A stretch of DNA of 64,000 bases from Daldinia sp. FL1419 (Eukaryota > Ascomycota > Sordariomycetes > Xylariales > Hypoxylaceae). Position numbers and translations under genes: made by a program. The stretch is taken from NCBI GenBank assembly GCA_025201765.1, contig MU623426.1, positions 62,001-126,000 of the forward strand. The letters are read 5' to 3'. Shown piece after piece: positions 20,538-32,000 of the stretch (position 1 is its first letter; each line of letters begins with the position of its first letter). Under the pieces are notes generated by a model. It was given only the letters and a program-made list of their open reading frames with translations, was not told the origin of the DNA and made no database searches.

Positions 20538-22708
20538 TTACTCTACTCTCAAGCTCTGTAGCCGAGCTTCGGTGGAGATGACCTAGTTGCAATTTGTTAG
20601 TATAACTCGTACACGAATTATTGAATAATAGGCCTGAAACTTACTTCCAACGCCTGTTGCACCTCGAGCACCTTCCTGACTTCCGCCAACCAGTCACGGC
20701 TTAAAGTCTTGGCCCACCCTTGCAGACCATTCATCTCACGTGCTGCGGCATCCAGGTCGCCCTCCTCGAGAAGCGTCTGGGTTCGGGTAAGAATGCTCTC
20801 AACATCGTTGCCGGCCGCTAAGCCTTGCTTCTTGAAGAGAACCTTACTTAACACCCAGCTTGACGCGTGAGAGGCTACGCCCGCGTCATCCGGTAACAAA
20901 CTGGCTTTCCTCACTTCGAATGCAACGCGACGGAAGCGGTCGATTAGTTGAGAAGGTGTAGCGATACCGCGTTGATAAGCGGACGGGTTGATTGAGCCGA
21001 TTGCCGCGTTGACCACTGGGTCATCCGTAGCAATCTCCTTCAGGGCGACCAACTCACGGACGAAAGGTCGGGGGTGCTCAGTATCGTTAAGACTTGCGCG
21101 CACGGCCTCAACAGCGACATGGAGCTGCTGTGTCTTGAGATTCGTGTCGACAACATCATTCCATCCTGTCGTAAGCTGCTCTAATTCCCGGACGGCATTA
21201 CTTAATTCATCGAGCTTGCCGAGCCTGCTATTTCGCTCTTCCTCGACGCGGTTTTTGACTTCTCGCAAGAATTGGCGCTTTAGGTCGACAGCCTGCTCAA
21301 GCAGCAGGTTGTTGAGCTTCGCTTCGTTGATCTGCTTTTCCCGCTCGATCTCCGTCTTAATCCTTGAGTCGTAGGCAGCTTGGATGCGTTGCATCTCTTC
21401 CTCAAACTCTGCTCTCCACTGCTTCTCTTGCGCATTCAAGGCATGCTCGACATGGTTGACCAGTTCGACGGCCGCACCCTCAAACTCCTTTACCTTGGTG
21501 GCCACTTCTGTAGCGGCATCTTTTTCCACTTGGGATTTCAGTTCACGGATCTTGGAGCCTACCTTGTTGAGCTCGTTCTTGGCCTTTTCGATCGTAGACG
21601 CGAAGCGGTTGTCAGCATTGTCAGCGTTAACAACAGTGATAATATCGTTTAGCATCTTAACTAGGTCCTGGACTACGGGCTCATCGGCGTCGTTAACGCT
21701 TAGAGGATCAATAGGAGTAGGAGGGGGAAACCGAGAAGGCTCGTCGACTTCGGGGGGTATAAAACCGGTGGTTCCCTTCTTCGGTTCGGTCTCCTCTACG
21801 GCTTTAGGAGTTGCGGCGGGAGCAGGCTCCGGGGCCTTTGGTTCGGCGGGCTTCGCTGCAGGCTTTGTTTCAGCAGATGTATCCTTCTTTTCGGAGCCTG
21901 AAGCGGCAGCACTTTTGCTGGCAGCGATATCTCGCATGGCACTCGACTGCCTGCCTGCGGGTTCGCCAGCGTCCGCAACTCGCCAAGACGCGCCACTTTG
22001 GGGCGATATCTTGACTTGAGCTCCGGTATCCTTGTCACGGCCTCCAATGGTCAGGCCGCCAGGGTATCGCTTCTTGTAGTCGAGCTCTTCGAAGTAGAGC
22101 ACGGCTTGTTCACCAAAAGGTATATATTCGGTGAAAAAGTCGTGGAAGTTGTCGCTTATACGTGAGTACCATACGCCACCACCAAAAGTTATGGCTCCTA
22201 CGAGTATCAGGGTCACGACATAATTATACAATCGACGGAAGAAACCCTTCTTCTTTCTCACTGGCGCCGGCGGGGGAGGGACAGGCTTAGGGCTAGCCTT
22301 TTCTACCGGGGATTCCGACACAGGCGGAGGTGGAGGCGGCGTCTGAGGAACTCCCTGGGAGTCGATCGTCGAGGAAGCAATCCTAGATTCGGTCCTTAGC
22401 GCGGGGGGATCACTCGACGCAGCAGTAGTTGTCTCGGATGTGGGCAGTTTTGCGGGTGTTGAGTCGTTTATCGAGGGTTTCTTGCCATCGACATAAAATC
22501 TCTAATTGCAATTGATGTTAGCTGGAGGTGCTCCAACGGTAGTATTGTCGTTATGTTGTGCTGTGAAATATATTTGGATTTGGTGACTTCATACCCTCCC
22601 GGCTGCACCAGCCGATCGTGCGATCGCGGGCTGCCATTGACGGCCGACAGCAGCAGCAACAGGCCTGCTGCCTACGGCCCTGACAGATCGCAACGATGTC
22701 CGCAACAT
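20538..22708 (-). CDS. MIC60: MICOS subunit Mic60 (mitofilin)
   Basis: Mic60 anchors crista junctions in the mitochondrial inner membrane. Three exons, 22595-22708, 20645-22501 and 20538-20582 (2016 nt), give 671 residues. Exon 1 encodes a classical presequence (MLRTSLRSVRAVGSRPVAA...). A proline-rich stretch (TPPPPPPVSESP) precedes the single membrane segment (VVTLILVGAITFGGGVWY), followed by a long coiled coil in the intermembrane space and the conserved mitofilin domain ending RKVLEVQQALEVISTEARLQ. The 45-nt last exon supplies the family-typical end; reading through the intron would give a false tail. Length is usual for filamentous ascomycete Mic60. The start was chosen because only this ATG yields a targeting peptide. 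Confidence 0.92.
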
Positions 22709-23688
22709 GAGGGCATCGAACGGGCCTTCAAAATGCGATTTTCGTTGCTAAATTGTGACTGGGATTATTTGTCGTGGGGATGGGCGAGGGATTAGATGAT
22801 GTAAAAACCTCGGGAAGCTTTTTTTTCTTTTAAAGCTGCACGTCGTTTTCGAAGCAAGTTACGTTGGGCATAGGACAATCCCGGCAAGCGCAAAGTACTT
22901 TTCGGTCTAGTGGGATGGACCCGACCTAACCTACTGTAATGTGGTACGTACCCAAGTATATGGCTTCCACTCTCGGGTCATTTCTCTATATTATGTAATC
23001 ATTTACGACCTACGTCGTAGGTAGGTACCTATGTATCTAGGTTAGGTAGTACTTCCATACCTACCTACCATCACCTCCATATTGTACTTAGCAACTAGGT
23101 ACAGCATCATATATCCATATATGAGCTCTAATATATACTACACTATACCCATACAACGTATTACACCGTCACAAGCATCTTGGCGAATAAATACAGTACA
23201 TCTCGTCGTGAGGAAATGTTACTCTAATTGCATTATTCATCGGGCTATATACGTCATAACCCGGCAGCGTCCAGTCTCAGTCCAAGTTCGTCTCAAAGCC
23301 ACAAGCATACGTACCTCTCTTTACACTAGCTCATGACCATTGCAAATGCACCTAGCAGTCGAGCCTGCACCTTGAGAACTCAATCAACAAAAATCAAGTA
23401 TTAAAAAAAAGATGATGTATACCCTCCTGCCTAGAAACTCCCAATGAAATATACACTTGAGCATCTCGTGCCTATCATCATGCTTCTTGAATACGACTAG
23501 TCTCTCTTGCAGGCCGCATTGAGTATCGCCGCTCGAGCGTCGCATACGGATCGTAGCATAAGGATTGAGACCATAGATATAGCACTGAACAGCCAGGTCA
23601 GTACCGAATGGATTAGTGCACTGCGAGGACCTTCTAGTCTTTCGTCATACCAGGTCCTGGCAGTATCCAGTAGTTCCCAGAATTGTCT
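22709..23688. other. Intergenic region with dense TACCTA/AGGTA words
   Basis: About 23000-23070 is one of the richest clusters of the palindromic word family (GTCGTAGGTAGGTACCTA and neighbours). The rest is AT-rich and may hold the 3' UTR of the Rab gene. No gene was seen. Confidence 0.45.
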
Positions 23689-24598
23689 CTAACACGCGCA
23701 AGGCCCTCCTGATTGCGTATTTGCGCCCTCGGGAGCCAAGCTAACGCCTCCCGGTCGCTGTCCAGGTCGGGTATGTCGGGGACCGGCTTGGTCGAGCGGC
23801 AACTTCTTTGCGATAGCCGTAAATAGCTCCCGGACATTCTCCGCAGTCTTGGCCGAAGTTTCAAAGAACAGTAATCCTGCTTCGTTTGCGTACGCCTCGG
23901 CGTCAGCAGTTGAGACAGCTCGCTTGTCGGGTTGCTCGTTTACTAAATCCAATTTGTTACCGGCGAGGGCGATGATGATATTCTCGTTCGCTTGTCTTTG
24001 TAATTCCTTTACCCAAGCCTTTGCTTTATCGAGAGATGCCTATATTTTCTGTCAGCCCACTCGTCCTCCATTTCTTTGTTCCTAGGGGACGTACGGATTG
24101 GGTGATATCATAGACAACAACGGCGCAGTTCGCATTACGGTAGTACATGGGCGCAAGGGACTTGTACCGCTCCTGGCCGGCTGTATCCCAGATCTCAAAC
24201 TTGACAGTAGTGTTCTCATCCAGGGAAATGGTTTGCGTTAGGAAAGCGGCGCCGATGGTGGATTCACGGTACGAGTCGAATTGATCCTGGGAGAGGATTA
24301 GCTAAATGCATTTTGATAGAATGCATGACTAGATAATTTACCTTGACAAATCTCAAGACTATAGAGCTCTGTTTTGGTACTAGTTAGCAAATGATGCTGC
24401 CTAAGATGGGGTCTGCTGATGGGCTTAGCCAAGTTACCTTTCCGACTGCAGACTCTCCTATATCCCGGTTAGCATATGACGCCTCAAAGATCCAGAGTCA
24501 GTGCTTAAATCAAGATGCATACCTAATAGCACCAACTTAAACTGCGCGAAGCGGCCGGTCACACCACCTCTAGCCGCGGGCCCTGGTCGAGAAGCCAT
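23689..24598 (-). CDS. VPS21: Rab5-class small GTPase (Vps21/Ypt5-like)
   Basis: Rab5 GTPases direct early-endosome fusion and vacuolar sorting. Five exons, 24523-24598, 24438-24457, 24342-24368, 24095-24286 and 23689-24039 (666 nt), give 221 residues. All G boxes are present: GESAVGKSS (P-loop, split across three exons), the switch I Thr in YRESTIGAAF, WDTAGQERYKSLAP, GNKLDL and ETSAKT. The effector region ESTIGAAFLTQT is diagnostic of Rab5. The tail ends CAC, giving two cysteines for geranylgeranylation and membrane attachment. Two exons are only 20 and 27 nt long. Fungi often carry two Rab5 paralogues, so the exact yeast equivalent (Vps21, Ypt52 or Ypt53) is inferred. Confidence 0.9.
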
Positions 24599-25856
24599 GA
24601 TAAATGGTAAACGGAACTTGAGGATATCTCGAGTGTGTTTGGGAAGAGATGGAAATCGAAACGGTAGGGGATGGAGGGGAGATAGAGACGGCGATTGATA
24701 ATGGGGACTTTATGGGGTCTGCCTTATCGGAAGGGAATTATTTATCGTCAATCCTGACAGTTTATGGATTCAACGACGCAGTAACCGGGGGGGCAACGCA
24801 AAGACAGGTCGCAAGGTGGGAATCCGATTCCGAATAATGGTCGGCGACAAAATACGTTTGGATATAAAACAGGCTGGGCGAATAAACGAAAGGTCCGTTT
24901 GGAATCGGATGGGTTAAAAGGGTGTGTTGAAGTGTGTTGAAGTGTGTTGATTGATTACTGCCTTGGCTACGTGCGATGTTGAAGGAAGCTAAAGGTTCCA
25001 GTTGAAGAGTTGCGATTTGGGTGATGAGTGGCTGAGCAGAGTGAAATAGTGGAGCAACACGTCGTCAGGCTCGGGTTGCGGCGTGCCGACGTAGGTGGTT
25101 TAGTACCGTACCTAGAGGTACCTACCCTTTTCTATGTACAATACACAGGTATTAGGTGCCTTTATGTAGGTATGGACCTATGTAGAGTGGAAGCCACAAG
25201 GCATTTCAGGGCACATGCAGTGAATGAATGATATACGGTGAGCTGCTTCTTTACTGTTAGCTGAATGGCACGTGATTTGCTTATGTACCTCTTAATAAAT
25301 TGACTGTGATTTGACATACCCAGCGTAGCGTATATAGAAGCAACGCTCTGTAACCGCACGATTCGCTTATACCATATTTCCCTAATATTGGCTTCAAACG
25401 ATAGACGATAAGGTTAGGGACTGACTAAGGTATGGGATTTCGAACTCTCTCAATATCACATGTATATGGAACGTGCATACCGTGCATATCCCTGACATAG
25501 ACCTTGTTATCTTGTTATCTTACCTATCATCTTAGCAGCGTATGTACCCTTTAGTATTTGGTATCCTCGGCGACTTTGCGACCGGACCAGCTGTCGAAAT
25601 CCCCTTTCGGGAAATATAGATGTACACTATTTCATCAGCAGCAAAACCCAAACCCATGAGCCATAGGCATTTCAAAGCTGCGCAACTTCGTTTCAATTAA
25701 CCAAAACGACGTGCTCTCACGATCGTCTCACCTTCCTTAACAACACTACTTGTCGTTCTTACAATTATTGATTTATCCCTGTCCTCCTCTCTCTATTCTT
25801 TACCATCCTCCTATTATGAGTGCGTGCTGAGCATCACCATCGAACAGCTAGCCGTC
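24599..25856. other. Divergent intergenic region Rab5 / SAC1
   Basis: Should carry both promoters. It contains three perfect or near-perfect copies of a 10-bp unit (listed separately) and a TACCTAGAGGTACCTACC cluster near 25106-25125. No gene was seen. Confidence 0.45.
24921..24950. repeat. Tandem repeat, 3 x 10 bp (AGTGTGTTGA)
   Basis: Three consecutive units read GGTGTGTTGA, AGTGTGTTGA, AGTGTGTTGA. They sit about 325 bp upstream of the Rab5 start. Confidence 0.9.
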
Positions 25857-28088
25857 ATGACTCTCCCCTACCGGGACATTAATGTCCACGTTGCAGCAGA
25901 TTCTTATACTTTTACGTCGCCTTCCTCCCCTAATTCTCCCGCTCTTATCGTCGACCGTCCTACAGGCGATGTGAGGTTAAGCGAAACTTCTCACCTCCCC
26001 AGCAAGCGCGTATCTCGTGTCTCTAGTATACCCGGTATTCTGGGTTTCCTCAGACTCAGGCTTGGTATTCCTTCATTTATACCCGCTTGCGGATATCTGG
26101 CCTCTTAAGACTAATATAGCGCAGACAAATATGTCATCATCATCACGAAGAGCCAGCCCATGGGCCGTCTCAAGGGCCATATGGTTTACAAGATTATCTC
26201 GACCGAGTTTCTCCCTATGCGCGAACGACAGATCCGCGACCCTGACGAGGACCAGTTCCTATCGCTACTCAAGACTTACATCATGAAAGGACCCATGTAC
26301 TTCTCCTACTCCCTCGACCTCACCAACAGTTTCCAGAGACAGGCTACTATGGATAATTCGAGCCCCCTTTGGATGAGAGCCGACGATCGTTTCTTCTGGA
26401 ATAGATTTGTCCAATCAGACCTCATCAACTATCGCAGAACTGGCAACCGATCGCAACCAGGACCGCAGCCCGGTGCTGACCCCTATATTTTACCAGTTAT
26501 ATGGGGAACGCTCGAGATTCGACCCACTACCTTCAAGAACACCCCCCTGACCCTTGTTCTGATCACCCGCAAAGCAAGAAATCGAGCTGGAACCAGATAC
26601 TTCACCCGAGGCCTCGATGAGGAGGGACATGCCGCAAATTACAACGAAACTGAACAAATTGTTGTTTTGAATGATACCGGCAGGGGGCTAGGCGGGTATG
26701 CTGGTAGTACAGATATGCAGAGCGGTAAATACCGTGCTTCAGAAGGAGCAGAGACGCAGGTGTTGTCTTATGTACAAACACGAGGCAGCGTACCAGTATA
26801 CTGGGCTGAAATCAATGCTCTCAAGTATACCCCTAAACTTCAAGTCAGGGGTATCGAAACAGCCCTCCCAGCCGCCAAGAAGCATTTCGACGAGCAGATT
26901 CGGATCTACGGAGACAATTACCTAGTAAACCTGGTCAACCAGGGTGGCCGTGAAAAGAGAATAAAAGACGCCTACGAACAGATGGTACAGATGCTCGTTT
27001 CGTCCCCGTCGGAAAAAACCAAAGGCGATGCGATTACAGACGAGAAGTTCCACGTTATCGAGCCTAGCTCATCGAAGCAAGAATACGACCGTCTGCATTA
27101 TGTCTACTTCGACTACCATCACGAGACCAAGGGCATGCAAATGCATCGGGCAATGTTACTCGTTGAGCAGCTTCATGACGCTCTCATAAAACAGCAGTAC
27201 TTCCGTGGCGTAGATATGCCTGCCAACGGTGGTCTCGAGACTAGGAACTTCCAGACCAGCGTAGTGCGCACAAACTGCATGGACTCTCTCGACCGCACAA
27301 ACGTCGTCCAGAGCATGCTGGCCCGATGGACACTAGACCGTATGTTCGTCGACCTCGGTCTACTCCAACGAGGCGAGAGTTTCTCCACCGCAGACACGGC
27401 CTTCGAATTCCTCTTTCGGAACATTTGGGCCGATAACGCTGATACTGTGTCTAAATCGTACGCTGGCACCGGCGCTATGAAGACGGATATCACCCGTACG
27501 GGCAAACGTACCAAAGCCGGCATCTTGCAAGACGGTAATATCGCCGTTACGAGGTACTACCTAAACAACTTCCGAGACGGCCCCCGACAGGACGCCTTCG
27601 ATCTCTTCCTAGGTGCTTACGAGCCCGCGGCTGCTAACATCGGCTCCTCGTATATCTTCGCGGACCGCAGACCGATCCTCATCCAGAGCATCCCCTACAT
27701 TCTTGCCTTCAGCTTATTTTTCATCTTCGTGGGCCTCTTCACAAGACGACTCCCAGGCTCAACTGTCTGGACTATCAGAATTTTCATCTTATTCTGGTTA
27801 TTAGTCGCCGCTTGGTGCTTTAACTTCATTATTAATAACGGGATGCTCTACGTAAGTTTCCCCCTTTACATACCTACACATAACACACATGAACACAGTA
27901 CTAACGAAACATCACAGGTCAACTGGCCCAAACTCAACCCTCGACCCTGGGCTACGGAGGGCTACCAAGAAGCCATCACCAAGGTCCACAAGGACGCGCT
28001 TCTCGGCCCGTTCGTGGCTCATCACGAGCGTGGATTAAGCACGGCGCGGTATCTCAATGCGGAAGAGGGCAAGAAGAGGATCGAGTAA
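25857..28088 (+). CDS. SAC1: Phosphoinositide phosphatase Sac1
   Basis: Sac1 removes phosphate from PI4P at ER and Golgi membranes and so controls sterol/PI4P exchange and secretion. Exons 25857-26064, 26125-27851 and 27918-28088 (2106 nt) give 701 residues. The first junction restores LRLDKYVIIITKSQPMGRLK, a Sac-domain hallmark. The catalytic CX5R(T/S) motif is in VVRTNCMDSLDRTNVVQ (Cys about residue 454). Two C-terminal membrane helices (IQSIPYILAFSLFFIFVGLF and IRIFILFWLLVAAWCFNFII) anchor it in the ER. The last intron (27852-27917, 66 bp) has no stop and keeps frame, but removing it gives NGMLYVNWPKLNPRPW, the expected family sequence. The cytosolic C-terminus ends KKRIE, compatible with a dilysine-type ER signal. 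Confidence 0.93.
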
Positions 28089-29076
28089 TGGAAGGCGGAG
28101 AGAGATTTTTTCGTGTACTTTTACTTTACTGTCCCTTCGATCTCGGTTTCTTGGCCCTATTTGAGATTACGCTCTAGAATAATTGCATAATTTGTCTTCA
28201 GTCTTGTTTTTACGTGTCGTGTATATTCTAGGTAGATTTTTTTTTTTGTTTTCGCTTGGAGTTTACAGTGGTTTTTAGTAGTTGTTGGGTGAAGTGAGGT
28301 GTAAGTGTACAGCAGGCAAGCTGAGTATAATATGGTAATTCATATTCGCTTATTCAACTTTACCCCTATGCCACTATTACGTCGTACTTCGCTGTGCAAG
28401 ATGTATGTATTTCCATTAAATCACTGCTGTCTTGACTCGAATATAATCGCATAGCAATGAGTAGAAACTTAATATTATTATTACACAATCCTACAGCTAA
28501 AAAGCAACCAAGTAATAGAAACGCGTGTATCGTACACGTACGGCCGGTCTTCTGTCCCCCTTTTTTCCAATCCGCGCAATGCATAATTATTAAGAATAGT
28601 ACTCCGAGTCATGCTATCCCCATGAACACAGCTGAATCTTCCATCTTCCACAACCGAGCGGGTAAATACACCTTCTTTCTGATCACAACCGTGCTCTTCT
28701 ACTCTGCTCTGCTCTGCTCCGAAACTCGACAACGCTAAAAAGAAAAGTATAATATAGTAAGGAAACGGAAGGTAGGCAGTCCTGGTCAAAGCTGGACGTG
28801 TATGTTTTACATGGGATACATAAAAGTACCTCGAACGTAGAAAAAATCGCCCGTGTGGGCTTAGTCGGTAGTAATGGTGTAGTAGTATAGCAATAGCGGC
28901 CGCAGTAACAAGAAACCGAAACAGGAACAGAGAGGTGTAAACACAAGAAAACGCAACGCAACGCAACCACGGGGGTATCATTACCAAAGATGCAAAATCC
29001 TCCTACGCACGCTTCCCAGCGTACGAAATCGAGGAACAACGTAATATTCCAGCATATTAGTCTTCTGTTTCGCAGA
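28089..29076. other. Convergent spacer SAC1 / 1244-residue protein gene
   Basis: The 3' flanks of two converging genes. It includes a T-run at 28239-28248 and a repeated CTCTGCTCTGCTCTGCTC stretch at about 28700. The ORFs here are not convincing. Confidence 0.4.
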
Positions 29077-32000
29077 CTACAGCCAGAGCAACCACCTCAC
29101 AACCCCTACGATGCCCTTCCCCACGCCGAGTACTATACGGGCGAGCATAACCACGAACCAAACGTACCACATAAACCCGACGAGCACCCACTCGACCGCG
29201 AGCCAACCGGCGCGGCGTGCCCAGCGGAACCTGCGTCTTCGCCGTCGAAGCATCTTATCCATAGTATCAGTCACATGCTTCGCCTTAAGTCGCTGTGCAT
29301 CTACCAGGTCACGATTCACTTCGTCTGCCTCGTCCGCTGCTCGTCGTGTCATCTCCATGAGGTCACCACCCACACGGGCATGTAAAGCATCCACACGCCT
29401 ATACAACGCAGGTACGGTCTCGCCTGCAAATCGCGCCGTGCTAGTCTCTGAGGCCTGGATCGAGCGGGTGATACTGTCCGACAGTATACGCGCTGTAACC
29501 GGGTATATCTGGGCCTCCGATGCAATGATGTTAGCAGACTTGTCGGGTAAGAACTGGCGGACGTCAGTCCATGGCAGCCCGACAGTCTTGTCGTCAATCA
29601 TAGAGAGCGGATATCGCTCGTGCGCACGTCGCGAAATTTCCATCGCCTTAATGCCAGAACATAGGATTAGTGCGCGAATACGTGCGATCTCACGCCTAGA
29701 AATCTGTGTGCCTTGAAGCGCCTGACTACCATTCGAAATCGACCAGTGGCGAGCACTCTCCGACAACGCTCGAGACTCAAGTCGGGGCCGGTTCTGCAAA
29801 ACTGGAAGAGGGGGTATATCAGTCAAGTCCGTTGATGTATCTCGCGTCTTGTCGCTTGAGTTGCGTGGGCGTGATTCTACATCAGAGATATCTGAGTCAC
29901 GAAGCATATGGGGCTTAGTGTGTTCAAATTCCGACGGAGGCGAGGCTTTGCGGACGTCAATACGAGGCGGTTTTAGTCGGTCAAACCTAGGCGACCTAGT
30001 AGGTCGCGATGTAGTATGCCTCAACGCAAGAGGTTCCAGCTCCATAGAAGTTCGCTTATCGTGGGATGCCGACGCCGATTTAAATGGAGGCATAACATCC
30101 AGGTAGTTCTTCTGGCGATCGCCCTCGTCCCGGCGCCGTGAACTACTACGAGACAAGGTGAAAGAACTCCTGATTCTACCTCTTTTAGAATCCGAGTCCG
30201 ATTCATCAGACGACGAAGATGATGAATCCTCCTCTGCATCGGAATCCTTCTTCCATAGGAAATCAGTGACCTTGGAAACACCACCTCGTATCATGCCGTC
30301 CAGCTTGGCGCCTCCTTTGAAAATACTCCGGAGGCCGACTTGTTCATCGGCTTTTAGTTTGATGCTTCCCATACTACGATGTGACTTATGGCCCTCGTTT
30401 CTTGAGTTGAACTTGCGCGTAAGGCTCTTAGACCTGCGCCGGTCAGGGGAACCGAGCCGCTCCGTCGTTCCAGTTGAAGGACTTAGTAGTTCAGGTGGCT
30501 CGACAGGGCTGTCCATCCTGTCGCCTTTCTCGCGGATCAAAAGGTCACCACCGCGTTCTCGTTCCTTACTACGATCGCGGAATATATTCTTGACCCTTGA
30601 AAAAGGCTTCCGAACAGGAGACCCTGACCGACTGTTGGACGGGGAAAGATCCAGGCCAGTGGTTGGAATATTAGAATTGCGACCCCGCGGCCCTACCCCC
30701 GGTGACCCCGGCCGAGAAGAGTCCAACTCAACCGACAGTCTAAAATTCTGGCCGGGGACCTCGAGACTGGGGCGGCCCGACCCAACGGGAGACACCTGAG
30801 ATACTCTTCCGCGACCAATTTTATCATAACCATCGATATTATCAGCTCGTGAGCCCCTACGGCTATGCATCTGCTCTGGGGCGTGGGAAGTTTTCTCGGG
30901 TGTCACCATCCTAGCTGGAAGCTGCTTAAGATGCCCTAGATTAGCCTCATCATAAATATTCTGTTCTTCATCGGCCTCCTTTGCCAACATGTCCATCATT
31001 TGTTTTTCTAGAAGGTCCGTGCCGTTAGCACTAATAGTACCGGTACGGTTTCGTCTCTTGCGATCACTTTCGCTATCCGACGTATCTGACAATGAACCCT
31101 TCCTAAATCGTAAGAAGTCATGGCTATGAGAGGCATTGTTCTGCTTGTGGTGCGCCCCTCTCATCTCTAGGAGTTTTTGACGGGCACGATCCCGTGCACT
31201 GAGAGGGACCTCAAACTCTACTTTAGTTGGGCTCATATGGTCTGTCTCTGAAGCAGCAGTAGTATCGCCAACATCACCTTCCTTAGTAGAGGATGCAGAC
31301 AGAGCAGATGCAATAGGTTCATTTTCCTGATGCAATACCGGGATTTGTGGTTCTGGTTTTCGCGGGAAAATCTTGGAGTAGTGGCGGTCTTCGATGAGAT
31401 ATTTGTTATCCTCTTGTTCTAGCCAGTAAGCATCCGCAATCATATCGGCTGGATCAATGGTCCAATCAATTCTTAGTCGCTTAGGTTTTGCGACCGTCGA
31501 GATTGGCCTCGGGATACTCGAAGGGGGCACATCTTCGTTGGAGCGTTGGTGCGCTGCCGGAAAATGAGCAAGCGGAGAAGAACCAAGTGATGGAGCCGAC
31601 GTTGCCGCAGATGTTGCCGTCTCATCGATCCAATCCGTTACCCTTGGAATATCCGAAAACCCTTGCGCATCTCCATCAATGGCTTTGCGTTCTCGGGCTC
31701 GAACCTTTCGATTCCGAATATATTGAAGAGGGTTATAAGGCCGACCTAGTGAGACTTGCGGCGCACCAGTAAGAGGATTCAGTGGTGACCCGAGGGCCGC
31801 AGAAGATGCTGAATGACTTGAAGATGAGGGTCTAGAACGGGCATCCTGTTTAAGGGCTGGGAGAAATTGCAATAGCCTCCTATATTGAGCCATCAATTCA
31901 AGGTATTCTTTTGCTTTCTGCGCCCGATTAAGAGTAGAGGACGAGAAATGGTACTGATAGCCGTTATCCTGGTCAAAAGACTGCAACGGGCTAGACACTG

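Noticed and set aside
21384..22019. 211-codon plus-strand open frame
   Set aside because: It is antisense to the well-supported MIC60 coding exon; Ser/Ala-rich composition mirrors the real gene.
29111..30799. Plus-strand frames of 201 and 213 codons
   Set aside because: Antisense to the 1244-residue gene; no domain of their own.
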